Shown: in pieces, positions 23,140-41,025 of the stretch | How positions within the stretch are numbered: position 1 is the first letter of the stretch | Layout of the letters: each line of letters opens with the position of its first letter | Assembly (NCBI RefSeq): GCF_900700375.1 | Contig: NC_041713.1 | Location: 23,426,964 to 23,490,963, forward strand | Direction: 5' to 3' | DNA: 64,000 bases | DNA from: Denticeps clupeoides | Lineage: Eukaryota; Chordata; Actinopteri; Clupeiformes; Denticipitidae | The notes under the pieces: generated by a model | The model's input: only the letters and a program-made list of their open reading frames with translations | What the model was told of the DNA's origin: nothing | Database searches by the model: none | Made by a program: the position numbers and the translations under genes

Positions 23140-24742
23140 ATGTATGTATGAGACAACATAAGAAGACAAATTCCAGATCCGACTGACTCTCTCTTTACAC
23201 ATATGGCCCTTTCTAGCCACTGCAGGACCGTAGACTCGTATTATGTTAAATAATCTCACAAGGAGGACATTTTCATAATAGGGGACACAAACCGAAGTCT
23301 TCTGAAGTTTTCAATACATCAATATTGTTAAGTGAAGAGTATTCCATTTTATTATATAGTCAGTTGCTATGATTAATAAATGTAACTAATATCGGTGTAA
23401 TTCAATCTTCAAATGAAAATGTTATTTGTCACATACAATTAAACACGGTATTATATGCGTATTTTCTTCGTCTAGCACTTCCGAGCATGTTCGTTTCTGA
23501 CAAGTTAGGCCTTATCAGGGCTCTTAGTTTTATAAACTCAAAATCTATATAAATTGAACAAGAATTGCTAGTGTCTTCCTCTTGTAAGTTGCTTTGGATA
23601 AAAACATCTGCAAAGTAGAGTATATGCAGTGAAATGATTTAGCGACTGCTATTGACCTCAATAATGCAAATATTGCATGTATACCGTGAACCAATATGCA
23701 AATATTGCAAACCTAACCAAATATTACACTTATGATTTTAACATAAAATATGTGTAACAGGTAGGGTGAAATTAAAGTAAAAATGTGTTTCTGGGCAGTG
23801 ATTGAAAGAAGTGTAAACATATAGTTTAAATAAACCAGTACTAATGCTCTTCTGTGCCCTCGTTGAGTTAACCATGCTGTGTGTGTCCATGTGTCCGTTC
23901 AGGCCCGGTTTGACGCAGGTGAACTGATCACGCAGAGAGAACTGGTGTCCAGGCAAGTCAGTGAGGATTTGACTGAGCGGGCATCCACGTTTGGTCTCAT
24001 CCTTGATGATGTTTCGCTGGTATGGATTCCTTTGTCTTCACTTGTTCTTTTATTGTTTTATAGTGTATTGTAGTATAGCTGTAGTGTATTGGCATCAAGC
24101 AACATTGTTTGATGTGTTTATGGCTGTGTACCTTAACTGAGTTCCATTTCTGTCCTCAGACACACTTGACCTTTGGTAAGGAGTTCACTGAGGCTGTGGA
24201 GATGAAGCAGGTGGCCCAGCAGGAGGCAGAGAGAGCAAGGTTTATTGTAGAAAAGGTGAGTGTGAAACTGAAGGTGCTTTAAAGACTGATTTCAAATGCA
24301 GTCCCATCCTGATAACACGAACTACAGATCCCATAATGCAGTGCATACTTTGCTGATAAACTGAGCTCCCAATGCAAAGCGCTTTGGTGACTTTGAAGGA
24401 CAAAAAAGAATTTCAAGCGTTTGGCAAGGCAACTGAAGCACTGCATTGTGGGATCTATAGTTTGTGTGTTTTCAGTTTGTGTGTTTTCAGCTTCATGTTG
24501 CTGGGCCTAAATTATAGATCTTTAGTCAAAGTAATTAGTAAAATTATTGTCAAAGAGGACATACAGAGAATTGAAATTGTGTTACTCTCAGACCCATGGT
24601 GCATACAAGTAACATTAAATACAAGGGTATAAAAATAAGCATAATATATAAAATTTAAAAACACAATATACAAATAAGGGCACATGGTGGAGAGTGCAAA
24701 CCATGTAAACAATGTGAACAATGTAGTGCAACAGAGCTTGTA

Positions 24743-24801
<59 letters not shown>

Positions 24802-25573
24802 GAATTCAAAAAGTTTGTGGGGCGGGAGAGAGGGGAGTGGGGGCAGAGCCGGCAGAGAGTTAAGCTTCCTGACAGCCTGATGGGTAAAGCTGTCCTTCAG
24901 TCTGCTGGTCCTGGCCTGGAGACGCCGCAGTCTGCTCCCTGATTGCAGCAGGCTGAAGAAGGTTTGCATTGGGTGGGTGGGATCAGCTGCTATGCCGAGG
25001 GCTTTCTTGGTGAGGCGTGTACTGTAGATGTCTTGGAGGGGAGAGGGACACCGATGATTCTTTCAGCTGCTTTATAAAGTGATCTAGCAGGATGTGGCCC
25101 GCGGGCCGTGAGTTTGTCACCCCTGACACAAAAACAGAGGACCGATCTGATCTCTCCATCTTGCACAACTTTTCTCACCACACACCACATTGTTTGGTTT
25201 TCACTATGTACTGTCTTACAAGCATATAGCTGAAATGACAAAGTTCACTTGAACCTTTCCTTCAAGGCCATTTGAGGGCTTCTGGTTCTTCACATTTTTT
25301 AAGGCAGACAGAATCATGTATCATTGCATGATGTAGCAAAGCAAGAAAAAAAGATAAATGAATGCTAACACTCAGAATGTATAATTTTCAACTGGTGCAG
25401 TATATAATTAATCAAGTATTTGGCTTGGGGAGAACAAGGTTCTGAAGCTCAATAGCAGAACTAGTGTCAGGTTTGTGTTTGCAGTCAATGTATATCTGGT
25501 CAACAAACTGCTTCAAATGAGTGCTTTATCCTATTAAAGGCACAGACACAATCTAGGGTTTATAGCGTTCATG

Positions 25574-25608
<35 letters not shown>

Positions 25609-25901
25609 AAGATTTTTTCATATTAAGTTCCACTGATGTCCTCTGCTGATGGTTTATTGACAGATTTTCTGTCTTCTGTTTCCTCCAGGCAGAGCAGCAG
25701 AAGCAGGCAGCGATCATCTCAGCGGCAGGAGACTCCCAGGCTGCACTGCTGATTGCCAACTCCCTGGCAGAGGCAGGTGACGGGCTGGTGGAGCTCAGGA
25801 AGCTGGAGGCAGCAGAGGACATTGCCTTTCAGCTCAGTCGCTCTCGCAATGTCACCTATCTGCCCTCTGGCCAGAGCACCCTTCTCCAGTTGCCACAGTG
25901 A
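21923..25901 (+). CDS. phb: phb (prohibitin 1), complete, six coding exons
   Basis: Exons are 21923-22007, 22073-22234, 22322-22464, 23903-24019, 24160-24255 and 25689-25901. They sum to 816 nt (271 residues plus stop), against about 272 in mammals, with intact frame and AG/GT sites. The start [20 protein letters not shown] is the hydrophobic N-terminal membrane anchor. [20 protein letters not shown] opens the SPFH/PHB domain (about 27-190). A coiled coil follows ([20 protein letters not shown]), and the end is STLLQLPQ. Known role: assembles with prohibitin 2 into ring complexes of the mitochondrial inner membrane that scaffold m-AAA protease and respiratory assembly. Noncoding exon upstream. 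Intron 4 of the coding set holds a family C element starting 17 bp after the donor, and intron 6 holds a LINE piece. Confidence 0.97.
22481..23281 (+). mobile_element. Family C non-autonomous DNA element, copy 2, in a phb intron
   Basis: Begins AGAGGTCCCATGACACGAAA (the terminal repeat). The body is shared with copies 1 and 3. It is interrupted by a TATG/TG microsatellite at about 23016-23149 and ends near TCATAATAGGGGAC. It starts only 17 bp downstream of the exon ending at 22464. No transposase frame. Confidence 0.72.
23016..23149. repeat. TATG / TG / TA compound microsatellite
   Basis: Alternating TATATG, TGTG and TATA blocks inside family C copy 2. The tandem YIYI/HTHT frames here are artefacts. 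Confidence 0.9.
23512..23625 (+). repeat. Family E 3' tail repeat
   Basis: TTATCAGGGCTCTTAGTTTT, GAATTGCTAGTGTCTTCCTC and TTGTAAGTTGCTTTGGATAA. Same unit as 39703-39826, in a phb intron. Confidence 0.6.
24745..25110 (-). mobile_element. LINE 3' fragment with (CA)n in a phb intron
   Basis: The - strand encodes [15 protein letters not shown] and ADPTHP-like DNA, then [20 protein letters not shown] and [18 protein letters not shown]. This is the C-terminal end of a teleost CR1/L2/Rex-like LINE ORF2. A pure (CA)n/(GT)n run at about 24745-24797 lies at its 3' side. A GGCCCGCGGGCC palindromic fragment at about 25097-25108 follows. Confidence 0.75.
25577..25607. repeat. Poly(T) run
   Basis: About 31 consecutive T in the last phb intron, some 80 bp before the acceptor at 25689. 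It may be the reverse A-tail of an old insertion. Confidence 0.9.
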
Positions 25902-26180
25902 CACACACACACTTACACTGACATTTCATGTGGCTTCTGACCAGTTCTATAAATTCTAAGTTAGTATTTTGCTTTTACCTTCATACTTTCTAGATAAGGC
26001 TTTAGTACAAGGTGTGTGTGTCCGTCCTGTCAACATGTGCGTGCACACACCACTGCTGTTGGAAGGGCAGTTACTCTGCCTTACTAATACTAAGGCCCAG
26101 TCTGAATGTGTTGTTCAAGCTGAAGTTTGTTCTGTTTGGAACCAGAATTTCTGTATTAAATACGTGATTCTTCAAAATTC

Positions 26181-26473
26181 AATAAACAAAACCAACAGTG
26201 AAATATCCCGATCACATGGAACAATGAACCCTGTTGTGCATAAATGAACATTCTTGCTGAAAGATAAATGCAGAAAACACCATTAGATTAGAAGTGTGAA
26301 ATTCAAAAATTGGCTTTTCATGAGCTTTTGTGCTGATCCACAAAACAAAAGAGTTTTAAGAGCAGGTTGCTGTTTATGCACGTCGTTTCCACCAGGTTCT
26401 GTTTTATGGTGACCGCTTTTGTATTTTTGAAGGAAGCCCCCATTCCATATTGATGTTAACGAAACTAAATAAA
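26181..26473 (+). promoter_or_regulatory. phb: Candidate phb polyadenylation signals
   Basis: AATAAA at 26181-26186 and again at 26468-26473, giving 3' UTRs of roughly 0.3 or 0.6 kb. Confidence 0.55.
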
Positions 26474-27005
26474 ATCTTATTTCTATTGAGAGAATTATCT
26501 ATGTTCCTTGTGTTTTTTGCATTGATCCTTTCAGTCATATTAGAGCCTGTGGATTTGTGCTCATTTAGCCAAAACTGGCACTTGAAAGTCCAGTAATAAG
26601 GGTGTGAATTTTTATATAATATATAAATATATTGAAAATAGTTTCATATCACTACTAAATTTCAAGTTTAGTGCTGAGTTCATTTTCACAAGGTGTGCCA
26701 ATTTTTAGCCAAGCATTCCATAACAGCCAAACCCAGATATACTATAATGCTCATCACACCTTGGCTGGGGCCAAAGTTGTACTCGACATGTACACAGGCA
26801 TCTACCACAACCACCGAGTCTAATCTGTCTGAGTTAAACTAGATTCTGGTTCTGGACATTGAGCTGCTGCTGAGACAACCCAGCATGAGATGTACCAGAG
26901 GGTTACCAGCCAGGACTGGCTGAACCTACTCTGCACTGTGTAGTAACATGTACAGATCCCTTTCCAATGCACAATGTTTTACAATTTTAATACCATTTAC
27001 CCTGG

Positions 27006-27189
27006 AAAGTGAAGTGATTGTCATTGTGATACACAGATGCACAGCACACAGTGAAATGTGTCCTCTGCTTTTAACCATCACCCTTGGTGAGCAGTGGGCA
27101 GCCATGACAGGCGCCCGGGGAGCAGTGTGTGGGGACGGTGCTTTGCTCAGTGGCACCTTGGTGGATCGGGGTTCGAACCGGCCACCATT
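27006..27189 (-). repeat. Family A SINE
   Basis: Reverse copy with GTGTCCTCTGCTTTTAACC, ATCACCCTTGGTGAGCAGTG, GACAGGCGCCCGGGGAGCAG and the B-box complement GGGGTTCGAACCGG. The A-box end is lost. Confidence 0.85.
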
Positions 27190-27364
27190 GCAAACAACTG
27201 GAAGATGATCACTTTCTGTTTTGCATTGAATGCAGAAAGGGTCCATGTGTGGTGGACTGTAGGGCCTGTCAAAGTCCATTTAGATATATTGTATATGATT
27301 TAGAGCCGAATAAGTAATAAATGTTGTAGTGGAGGAAACTGTACATCCAACCTACATTTTAAAG

Positions 27365-27440
27365 AAGTGGTGCAGTGGCCTACTAAGTAACACACTCGCC
27401 TATGAACCAGAAGGTCTGAAAGTTACAGCTTTCAACCCTG
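27365..27440 (+). repeat. Family B SINE fragment
   Basis: Head only: AGTGGCCTACTAAGTAACAC, then ACTCGCCTATGAACCAGAAG and a degenerate B-box. Confidence 0.6.
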
Positions 27441-27829
27441 AGTTGTTCAAGAGGGACTGTCCTGTAACAAGTCAGTCTGGAGAAAAGCAGAAAATTTTGT
27501 TTTTTTTTGTAAAGATTTTAACAATGGTGGAATTCGCTCAAAATCACCAAAAACGTTGTAAATCGATTTGAAAATAGATTAGTAAAGCACTTTGCTCTGT
27601 TGAAAAATAAATAGTTATTTAAATAAGCGCATTTGGCAACATATAATAAGCGCAAGCGCGCGCTAACGTTGCCAGATCTGGACAAATAGAATTCTTCCAA
27701 AATAAATTCGGAAGAACCCCGAAGCGTATCCAGTGGCGGAGGCATGGCTCTGGACCTGGGACCTCAGACTAACCTGACTAGAATTTATAAGCAGTCACAA
27801 CATCAGCCAAACCAAGACATTCGGCACAA

Positions 27830-28560
27830 CGAGCGGTCTGATGAACGTCGCGTAAAAAACACTCGACTTGGCAACAGCGGCGCGCAGCGACAGGCAGCCA
27901 CGTAGGGAACGATGAAGGCCTTTCGGCGGCGGCCAGATGAATAGCGTCAGCCTCGGACCTTAATTCTGATGAGTACGAGGGCGCTGGGCTCGGTCAGACC
28001 CGCGCCCGGCCCGGGGTTCGGCTGGTGTTCCTGCGTACTGCGCCGCGACGCGCGACATGGCGGGCAGGGCGCCCGCGTACTGGGTGAGTAGGTCCGCCGA
28101 GCAGAAGTTCGTTTCGGGCAGGGAAACGGCACGATCGCCGCCGGAGTTGCAGCGACGGCGGGCGGCTCTGCAGGCAGGACGCCGCCGTAATGGAGAGGCT
28201 TTTGTGCAGGGTGGGAGTTGTGCGTGTGCGTGCGGAGAAATCACTGCAGCTTTTCCCCTGCAGGCCGGCCAGGTTTCGGGGGATTAAGAAGTGAAAGTGG
28301 GGGGAACCGCGGGGCGGGCCGCCAGGTGCCCGCACGCCTGCCCGGGAAGCAGCTTTTGTCGTCGTTGGCTCCGTTTCCAGCGCGGCGGCGTCTCGCCGCA
28401 GCCCCCCGGTAGCGGCTAGCGGCTAACTAGCCGGCGGCTAGCTGGGGTGGTTAACCCTCTCCGTGCGCCGTGTCGGGGAAGAAAGTTCGCCCGCCGCGCG
28501 GCCTTCTGCCCCCCCCGATAAAAAGCGGGCTCTTCCCGCCCCCCTGGTCCTTCTCCACAA
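27830..28560 (+). promoter_or_regulatory. znf652: CpG island, probable znf652 promoter
   Basis: Very CpG-dense DNA. A splice-donor-like site after 28083 (ACTGG|GTGAGT) could end a noncoding first exon. The next acceptor-like site is at 29598 (CTCTCCTGCAG), just ahead of the znf652 start codon at 29906. A 5' UTR split by about 1.5 kb is inferred, not proven. Confidence 0.5.
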
Positions 28561-28639
28561 TTCCCAGCTGAGGAGAGTTTAACGTGGATAAAACGTGTCT
28601 CCTCATAATAACACCGTCATCATCACCATTTAGATATAT

Positions 28640-29082
28640 TTACATCTTACATTTACAGCATTTATTAGGCGCCCTTATCCAGATTTACAATCAGTAGTGA
28701 CAGGGACAGTCCCCCCCTGGAGACACTCAGGGTTAAGTGTCATGCTCAGGGACACAATGGTAGTAAGTGGGGTTTGAACCTGGGTCTTCTGGTGTTACCC
28801 ACTAGGCTACTACCACCCATCATCATCATAACTACTAACTAACTCGGGCTGCTGCGTTGTACATTTACATTTAGAGCATTTACCAGACGCCCTTATCCAG
28901 AGCGACTTACAATCAGTATTTACAGGGACAGTCCCCCCCCTGGAGCAACATAGGGTTAAGTGTCTTGCTCAGGGACACAATGGTAGTAAGTGGGATTTGG
29001 TTCATAGGCGAGTGTCTTACCCACTAGGCTACTACCACCCATCATCATCATAACTACTAACTAACTCGGGCTGCTGCGTTGT
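28640..29082 (-). repeat. Tandem duplication of a family B SINE with its flank
   Basis: Two units of about 222 bp, 28640-28860 and 28861-29082. Each is a reverse family B SINE (CGCCCTTATCCAGA, GGACAGTCCCCCCC, GGTTAAGTGTC, CACTAGGCTACTACCACCC) followed by the same unique stretch, ATCATCATCATAACTACTAACTAACTCGGGCTGCTGCGTTGT. The copied flank shows a segmental duplication and not two independent insertions. Confidence 0.85.
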
Positions 29083-29598
29083 GTAGCGACCAGCGGCGTC
29101 TCACAGCTCGGAACGTCCCGGTGCTGCAGGCAGGCCGGCCTGCGTCTATCGTCCCTCCTTCCTCCTCCTGATGGAGAGGAAGAACGGTGCCTGTAGTCTC
29201 TGTACCTCCTTCTGCGGTTTTAACAGGGATTCATCGCTTTAATATGTAATATTATTGTTTTTTTTTGCAGTTGAAGGAGTTTTTATGTCTTTGAGTTTTT
29301 CTACTTTAAGAATTTAAACCGATCTGGCGGTGAGCGGTCACGTTTGTCGTGCTTTTTGCTCCTTTTCGAGACAGGTAGCCCGGCGTGTTTGGTCCTGACC
29401 GCAGGCGTGGGAAATCTCTGTCCCAGTTCGAGCAGAACTACGCGCCGTGTTATTGTGATGTGAAAACGGCGAGATGGCGTGCGTGTGGTTTTCTGCGTTC
29501 GTGCTCCGGGGAGGAAGTGTGTATCGTAGCGAGATTTAGGTCGCGGCACCTTAACCAGACAGCAGTTTCGTTTCACGTCCTCTGTGTCTCTCCTGCAG

Positions 29599-29905
29599 CT
29601 GGGGCTCGGCGGCTGGACGCTGGAACAGGACGGGCGCGCGAAGAGGGCGTGTCCTGCGGGCGGAGCGGCTGCTGAGTGACGAGCGCGTTGGAAGACACGA
29701 GCAGTCCACACGAACTTCACAGTTGTCGTTTTGGGCCGGAGGTCATGCACCTCGCTGTGGGGTCGTGCTAAAACCGGCTGGGGGTTCCGCCCCCTCCTTT
29801 CTCCTCTGTCTGTAGGAGGAGGGGCGGGGGATAAGTCACGTGGACATTTCAGGGACCAGAGTTTAAAAGCAAGTTCTGTCTTCTGTCGGTGGTCTCTCTG
29901 CCCTG
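29599..29905 (+). promoter_or_regulatory. znf652: znf652 5' UTR of the coding exon
   Basis: Starts after the acceptor TCTCTCCTGCAG at 29598 and runs to the ATG at 29906. No better in-frame start is visible. The N-terminal residues after 29906 (SCQ.., FYHAP) align with mammalian ZNF652. Confidence 0.5.
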
Positions 29906-36341
<6,436 letters not shown>

Positions 36342-39300
36342 GCCCCGACTCCCATACGCACGCACGCACACGCACGTACACTTACATCCCAGATGGACTG
36401 CCTCGGACCGTCACTCGGGCAGAGAAGATGAAAACGACGCAGTAATACCCAGGCGCTGTGTGTGCGCGCGCATGTGACACGTAGCTTTACTAAAGCTTCA
36501 GGCCAGTTTTGGTCAAACTGGACTTTTTGGAGACTGTTAAACATTTCATGCACTTAACTACACACACACACACATCCCACACTCATGGTCTGTTGTTACG
36601 TCACATCACACATTAAACCGGTTGCATTAAACTAGCGAAACATTACCTCTCTGTCGGATAAACTTATCTCCCCAGCTGCTGCTGCCACCGAAAAGGTCGT
36701 ACGGGTCGCTCGTCTGAACGTTGACCAGCAGAAGGTTGAAGTTCAAGCCTTGTTATTCCTCATCGAAGCCCTCTCCTGCACGTACAGCGAGGAGGGCGAC
36801 GGTATCAGAAACCGAGGACATCCTGCACACACTGGGCACTTCAGCACACACACACACACACACAGATCCTCGGAATGTGGCCCTGATCAGACCCCGGATC
36901 AAACTGACGTTATTGTTCGTGCTTTTTTTTTTTTTTTTTTTCTTGTGTTTACCCCACCAGTTAAAATGGAGGAGGGCTTATTAGAAAATTAAATGTATAG
37001 ATTTATATTCTAATACTCATTGATTATTTGTATGGACTTAACTGTACTTGTGTTTTCAGAAAGAAAATCTTATTTTTCATGTAAGCATTAAACTGTGAGT
37101 GAGTGGGTTGTGGGTTGTGTGTGTGTGTGTGTGTGTGAGCCAGAGAGAGAGAAAGAGAGAGTGTGAAGTTTCTATGCTAGTTTGATTAAAAGAGATTTGC
37201 TACCATGCTGGCAGAGTAGAGTTTACTCTAACTAGAATGTACCTTGGTGTGTGTGTGATTGTATATCAATCAGTGAGGGTGTGTGTGTAGACACTGCAGC
37301 AGTAAAGATTCCCTTTATGGTGCTACTGAACGCTCTCTCTCTCCCCCTCTCTCTCTCTGTCTCAGCCTGTGTGACAGTAGGTGGCCGGAGGTGCGTCCCT
37401 CGTGTTGTGTTTGTGTCAGGGCCACCGTGCGAGGCCGCGGGAGCGGTGCTTGTGGTCAGCGTTGCTGTAGATATCGGCCACATTCCCAGTTGCCCAGCGC
37501 GCCGTTTTCCCGTCACGGAATGTACTGTGTAGCGAGTGAGTTGCCTCGTGAGCGTTCTGAATCTGTTTGGTTGTTTATTCCTCTGCACTTTACTGCTGTG
37601 TAAGGGGGGGCAAGTTAGAGCAGGAGACTGACAAAGCATTGTGGGTAAAAACATGTAAATGTCATGTAAATGGTTGCTTATATGTGAGCGAGAGTGAGTG
37701 CGTCTAAGAGGGATGGTGACAGAAGAGGTGTAGAATCACTCTATTTTTCCGTATAACGGTCCCCCAGCTTCCCGTTATCGTAAATTCTCCAGTAATGGCC
37801 CAGGTTTTTAATAGTGTACATGGAGCAATGATATCGTTTATTTCAAAGATGGATGCTTGTTTTCTTTCTCTCCTCCCCCAACAGATTTTTCGTGCTAAAC
37901 ATGCGGCCCGCCTATGGGGGGCTGCTATTGGAGACCCTCTCATTATTAGAAGCCTTTACCATAATCGGCATGGTTATGTGTGTGAGTGAAAGCTTTCTGA
38001 TTCTCCTCCTCTTTTTGTTGGTATATAGAATGCACTTTCTACTAAAACCACGCTAGTTTAATATGACCTCCAACAATGATGTATATTCTTTAAAGATGTT
38101 TTTTGTATTAATATAATTTCCCCTGCATTTTAACCACTGAACTGTAGCAGTAAGTAAGTACAGACCTGTCCTACTATTCCACATTCTCCATTGTTTTTGT
38201 TTTGATTGTTTATAAGAGATTGTCAAAGATGATGTGTTTATGATGTAACAATGGCCTTTTTTGATAATGTACATTTAACACTCGGCTAAGTTTCAGCAGT
38301 AAAATCAGTAGCCATAATAATAGTACTGTTTTAAGTCTTGTTACTGTGTTCTGGTCTTTTTTTTTTTTTTTGTGTGCACTTTCATCGTTCATTACATATC
38401 CTGTGAAAATTTAGATGCTAAGTCTAAGGTTTAGGTTTGGTTAACTACAGCAGTTAAAAACTCATTATTAGTAATTATGAAAGATGTCGCTCGAGCACTG
38501 GTAAGCTTTCTAATTTCTTGTTAAATTCAGGAAATTATATTGAATCACATGTGTTTTTGTATCCCTTCTAAAAGTACATTTAAATATTTTATTCCATCAC
38601 TAATTCTTATTTTGAATATTCACCAGAGCTGGAGGTGACATTATGCTCATAAATCTTAAATTAAGTGGATTATTTCATTATTTATATGCATAACCAAACA
38701 TTTTTAAATGTCCAGGCCAAGTTTAGAAATTAAGGAAATAAAAAGCAGAATAAAAACTTTATAAATAGCTTATTTATATAACTTTTTAGAAATTAATTTC
38801 TAACCAAAAAAAATTTTTTTAATTACATTTCATGCCCTTTTTATACTTGTTTCTTTTGTTTCTTTCAGAATTACGCATTATGAGTGTCTTGCAGTATAAA
38901 TTACATTTTATATTTATTACTACTGAATTGTATTATCTACGGAAAGTGGACAAAATTTCAACACCATTCAAAGTGAATGGAGAACGCCTACACTGACTCC
39001 TTCAGTGCTTACGTGCAAACTATATGCCATATATAACACCGCTTCACTAGACTGTTGTCTCATGTGGATCTGGCAGCAACCACAACCCCACCAGTGACAG
39101 GTCAGGGGTAAATGGTGGTCGTTGCTATGGGATTCTGGTGCCATCGTTCCATTTGGTTTTTTGTTTTCTTTTTACCCCCTATAAATGCTAGTGTGTGTTC
39201 AGATTGCTGTTTATCTTGAAAAAACCTCTAGGCTAAAATCGGCATAACTCTCCATCTGTTAATAGAAGAGAGGATGGAGGAAGGGAAAGGTGAAGGGAGG

Positions 39301-40249
39301 TATGGGAAAGCACATGGCTTCAAATCCTGTTCGGAAATGTGTCATTCTGAACTAGATTTAAAATTTAAATTAAAAGCATACAAAATCTGAGTTATATATT
39401 TCAACACTGGTTTACTAGTCTTGCGTTATATTAGTTTTCTATGTTCTGTAGAAGTTTGTATGGTTTTGTTAATGGTAAGAGTGCTGGCTTAATGGTACCA
39501 ACTCAACATCCCGTTTGCTTACAGAAATTTAGCAGTAAAGTCCATTTTAACAGCGGAGGATCTAGAGATTTTTTTTCTTAGGGTGGCATAAAGTTCCAGC
39601 GGGGGGTGGAGCTTATGTAAACCCACCTCCATGTCAGTCCAGCCCACTTTTAATTAGAGGGTATAGTTTTTTTTTTTTAGCACACTTTTCATAAGGAAAC
39701 TTTATCAGGGCTCTTAGTTTTGTGAACTCAAAATTCTATAGAAATCGAACGAGAATTGCTGGTGTCTTCCTCTTGTAAGTCGCTTTGGATAAAAGCGTCT
39801 GCTAAGTAAAGTAAAGGAAAGGAAAGGAAACAACATCTTTTCTTTCTTTATAATCCGCATTCAGACTGATACTGAGGTACATGGGCTCTTGGGCCACTGT
39901 TTAGACAAAGTTTTTTAACTAATTTACCATCTTAACTTGTTTAACGTCTGGAAAGTGTTGCATTAATAAACTGTAACATGCCATTTGTAAAAACAGATAT
40001 CCACAATTTCAAACACAAGTGTCTGGTAAAGTGTGTAAGTGCCAAAACTACATTGCACTGTACTTAAATAAGAAATTTTTACAATGCCCATAACTTTCAT
40101 ACATGTTCTACATGTTTCTACAACTCAGTGTAATGTACATGTTGAATAAAATATTAACCAGCCTACAAATAGGACAGCCAACATGCACGGTTCTCCTTTA
40201 AAAATGCCTCGCGCTCTGCGCTCTTCTGAAGGGGTGGGGCCTAGAGAGA
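36342..40249. other. znf652 3' UTR/flank and znf652-phospho1 intergenic DNA
   Basis: The first part is probably a long znf652 3' UTR; the clearest AATAAA signals are at 38737 and 38749. A (TG)n run sits at about 37116-37138. A family E tail repeat is at 39703-39826. No additional gene is supported between 38.8 and 40.2 kb, which is AT-rich. Confidence 0.45.
39703..39826 (+). repeat. Family E 3' tail repeat
   Basis: CTTTATCAGGGCTCTTAGTT, GAGAATTGCTGGTGTCTTCC, TTGTAAGTCGCTTTGGATAA and AAGCGTCTGCTAAGTAAAGT. This is the best preserved copy and ends in an AAAGG-type tail. Confidence 0.65.
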
Positions 40250-40321
40250 CTTTAAAAGGTCAACAGAGGGAGGAAGAGAGGCAGAAAGGCGGCTGTTCGG
40301 ACTGGGTGCCAGAGAAATCCG
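40215..40321 (+). promoter_or_regulatory. phospho1: phospho1 promoter and noncoding first exon
   Basis: A GC-box-like GGGGTGGGGCC (about 40231) is followed by a TATA-like CTTTAAAAGG (about 40250-40259). A noncoding exon ends in the donor ATCCG|GTAAGA (40321). The coding exon opens after TTTTCCCGCAG at 40961. Confidence 0.5.
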
Positions 40322-40724
40322 GTAAGAAAGACACTTTCCTGTACTATTCAATGAAATGAATGTGTACTAAGAGACAGGGTGTGGCCCATAATATTATTTT
40401 TACATAATGCTTTGTGTCATGATTCAGTACTACAATGAATGGTGTAATGGCTTAAGATGTTACATGTGTGTATATGAGTTGCTATGTTGATGCATGCAAA
40501 GTGTGAGAACCAGCATTAATCTGTGACATCTACAAAATTCTACAACTTTAGTTTTTTTGTGGAGGGGATAAATATCATTTTGGAATGGACCTTGATTTGT
40601 AACTCCATTTACTTTAAACAATTTTTATGTTTGTCCTATTTCTGTCACTGTAACAAATGGGAAATATCATTATAGAAATGCTGTGGGTTCGGCAGGCAAG
40701 CTGTAAGAACGTAGCTCTTTTCGG

Positions 40725-40885
40725 GACAGTGGTTGGCCTTGTGTGTGTGTGTAAGGAAGCGGACCCATAATTGGAAAGTTGTGGGTTCAAATTCAGAACC
40801 ACCAAGGTGCCACAGATCAAGGTTCTGTCTCTACCCACTGCTCCTCAGGCACATTTCATGGCTGCCCAGTGCTCCCTTAATCATT
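40725..40885 (+). repeat. Family A SINE, old copy
   Basis: Degenerate: AAGGAAGCGGACCCATAATTGG, B-box GGGTTCAAATTCA, GAACCACCAAGGTGCCAC and GGCACATTTCATGGCTGCCC. It is located in the phospho1 5' intron. Confidence 0.65.
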
Positions 40886-41025
40886 GTTGATCCGCTCCAG
40901 TTACAGAATTCATGTATAAAGTCCATAACTGTAAGCTATTTTGTGCATTCTTTTCCCGCAGAATGCTTACTGGACCTGGTGTGGTTGCAGTTGGAAGAGA
41001 TTAGTGATAAGTAGAGCAACAATCC

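Noticed and set aside
25553-25822. A - strand frame ending in polylysine
   Set aside because: Antisense of the last phb exon run into a poly(T) tract.
28021-28120. ATGGCGGGCAGGGCGCCC as a separate protein start (MAGRAPAYW)
   Set aside because: It reaches a donor-like site after nine codons, with no acceptor that continues a known protein; a noncoding znf652 exon is simpler.
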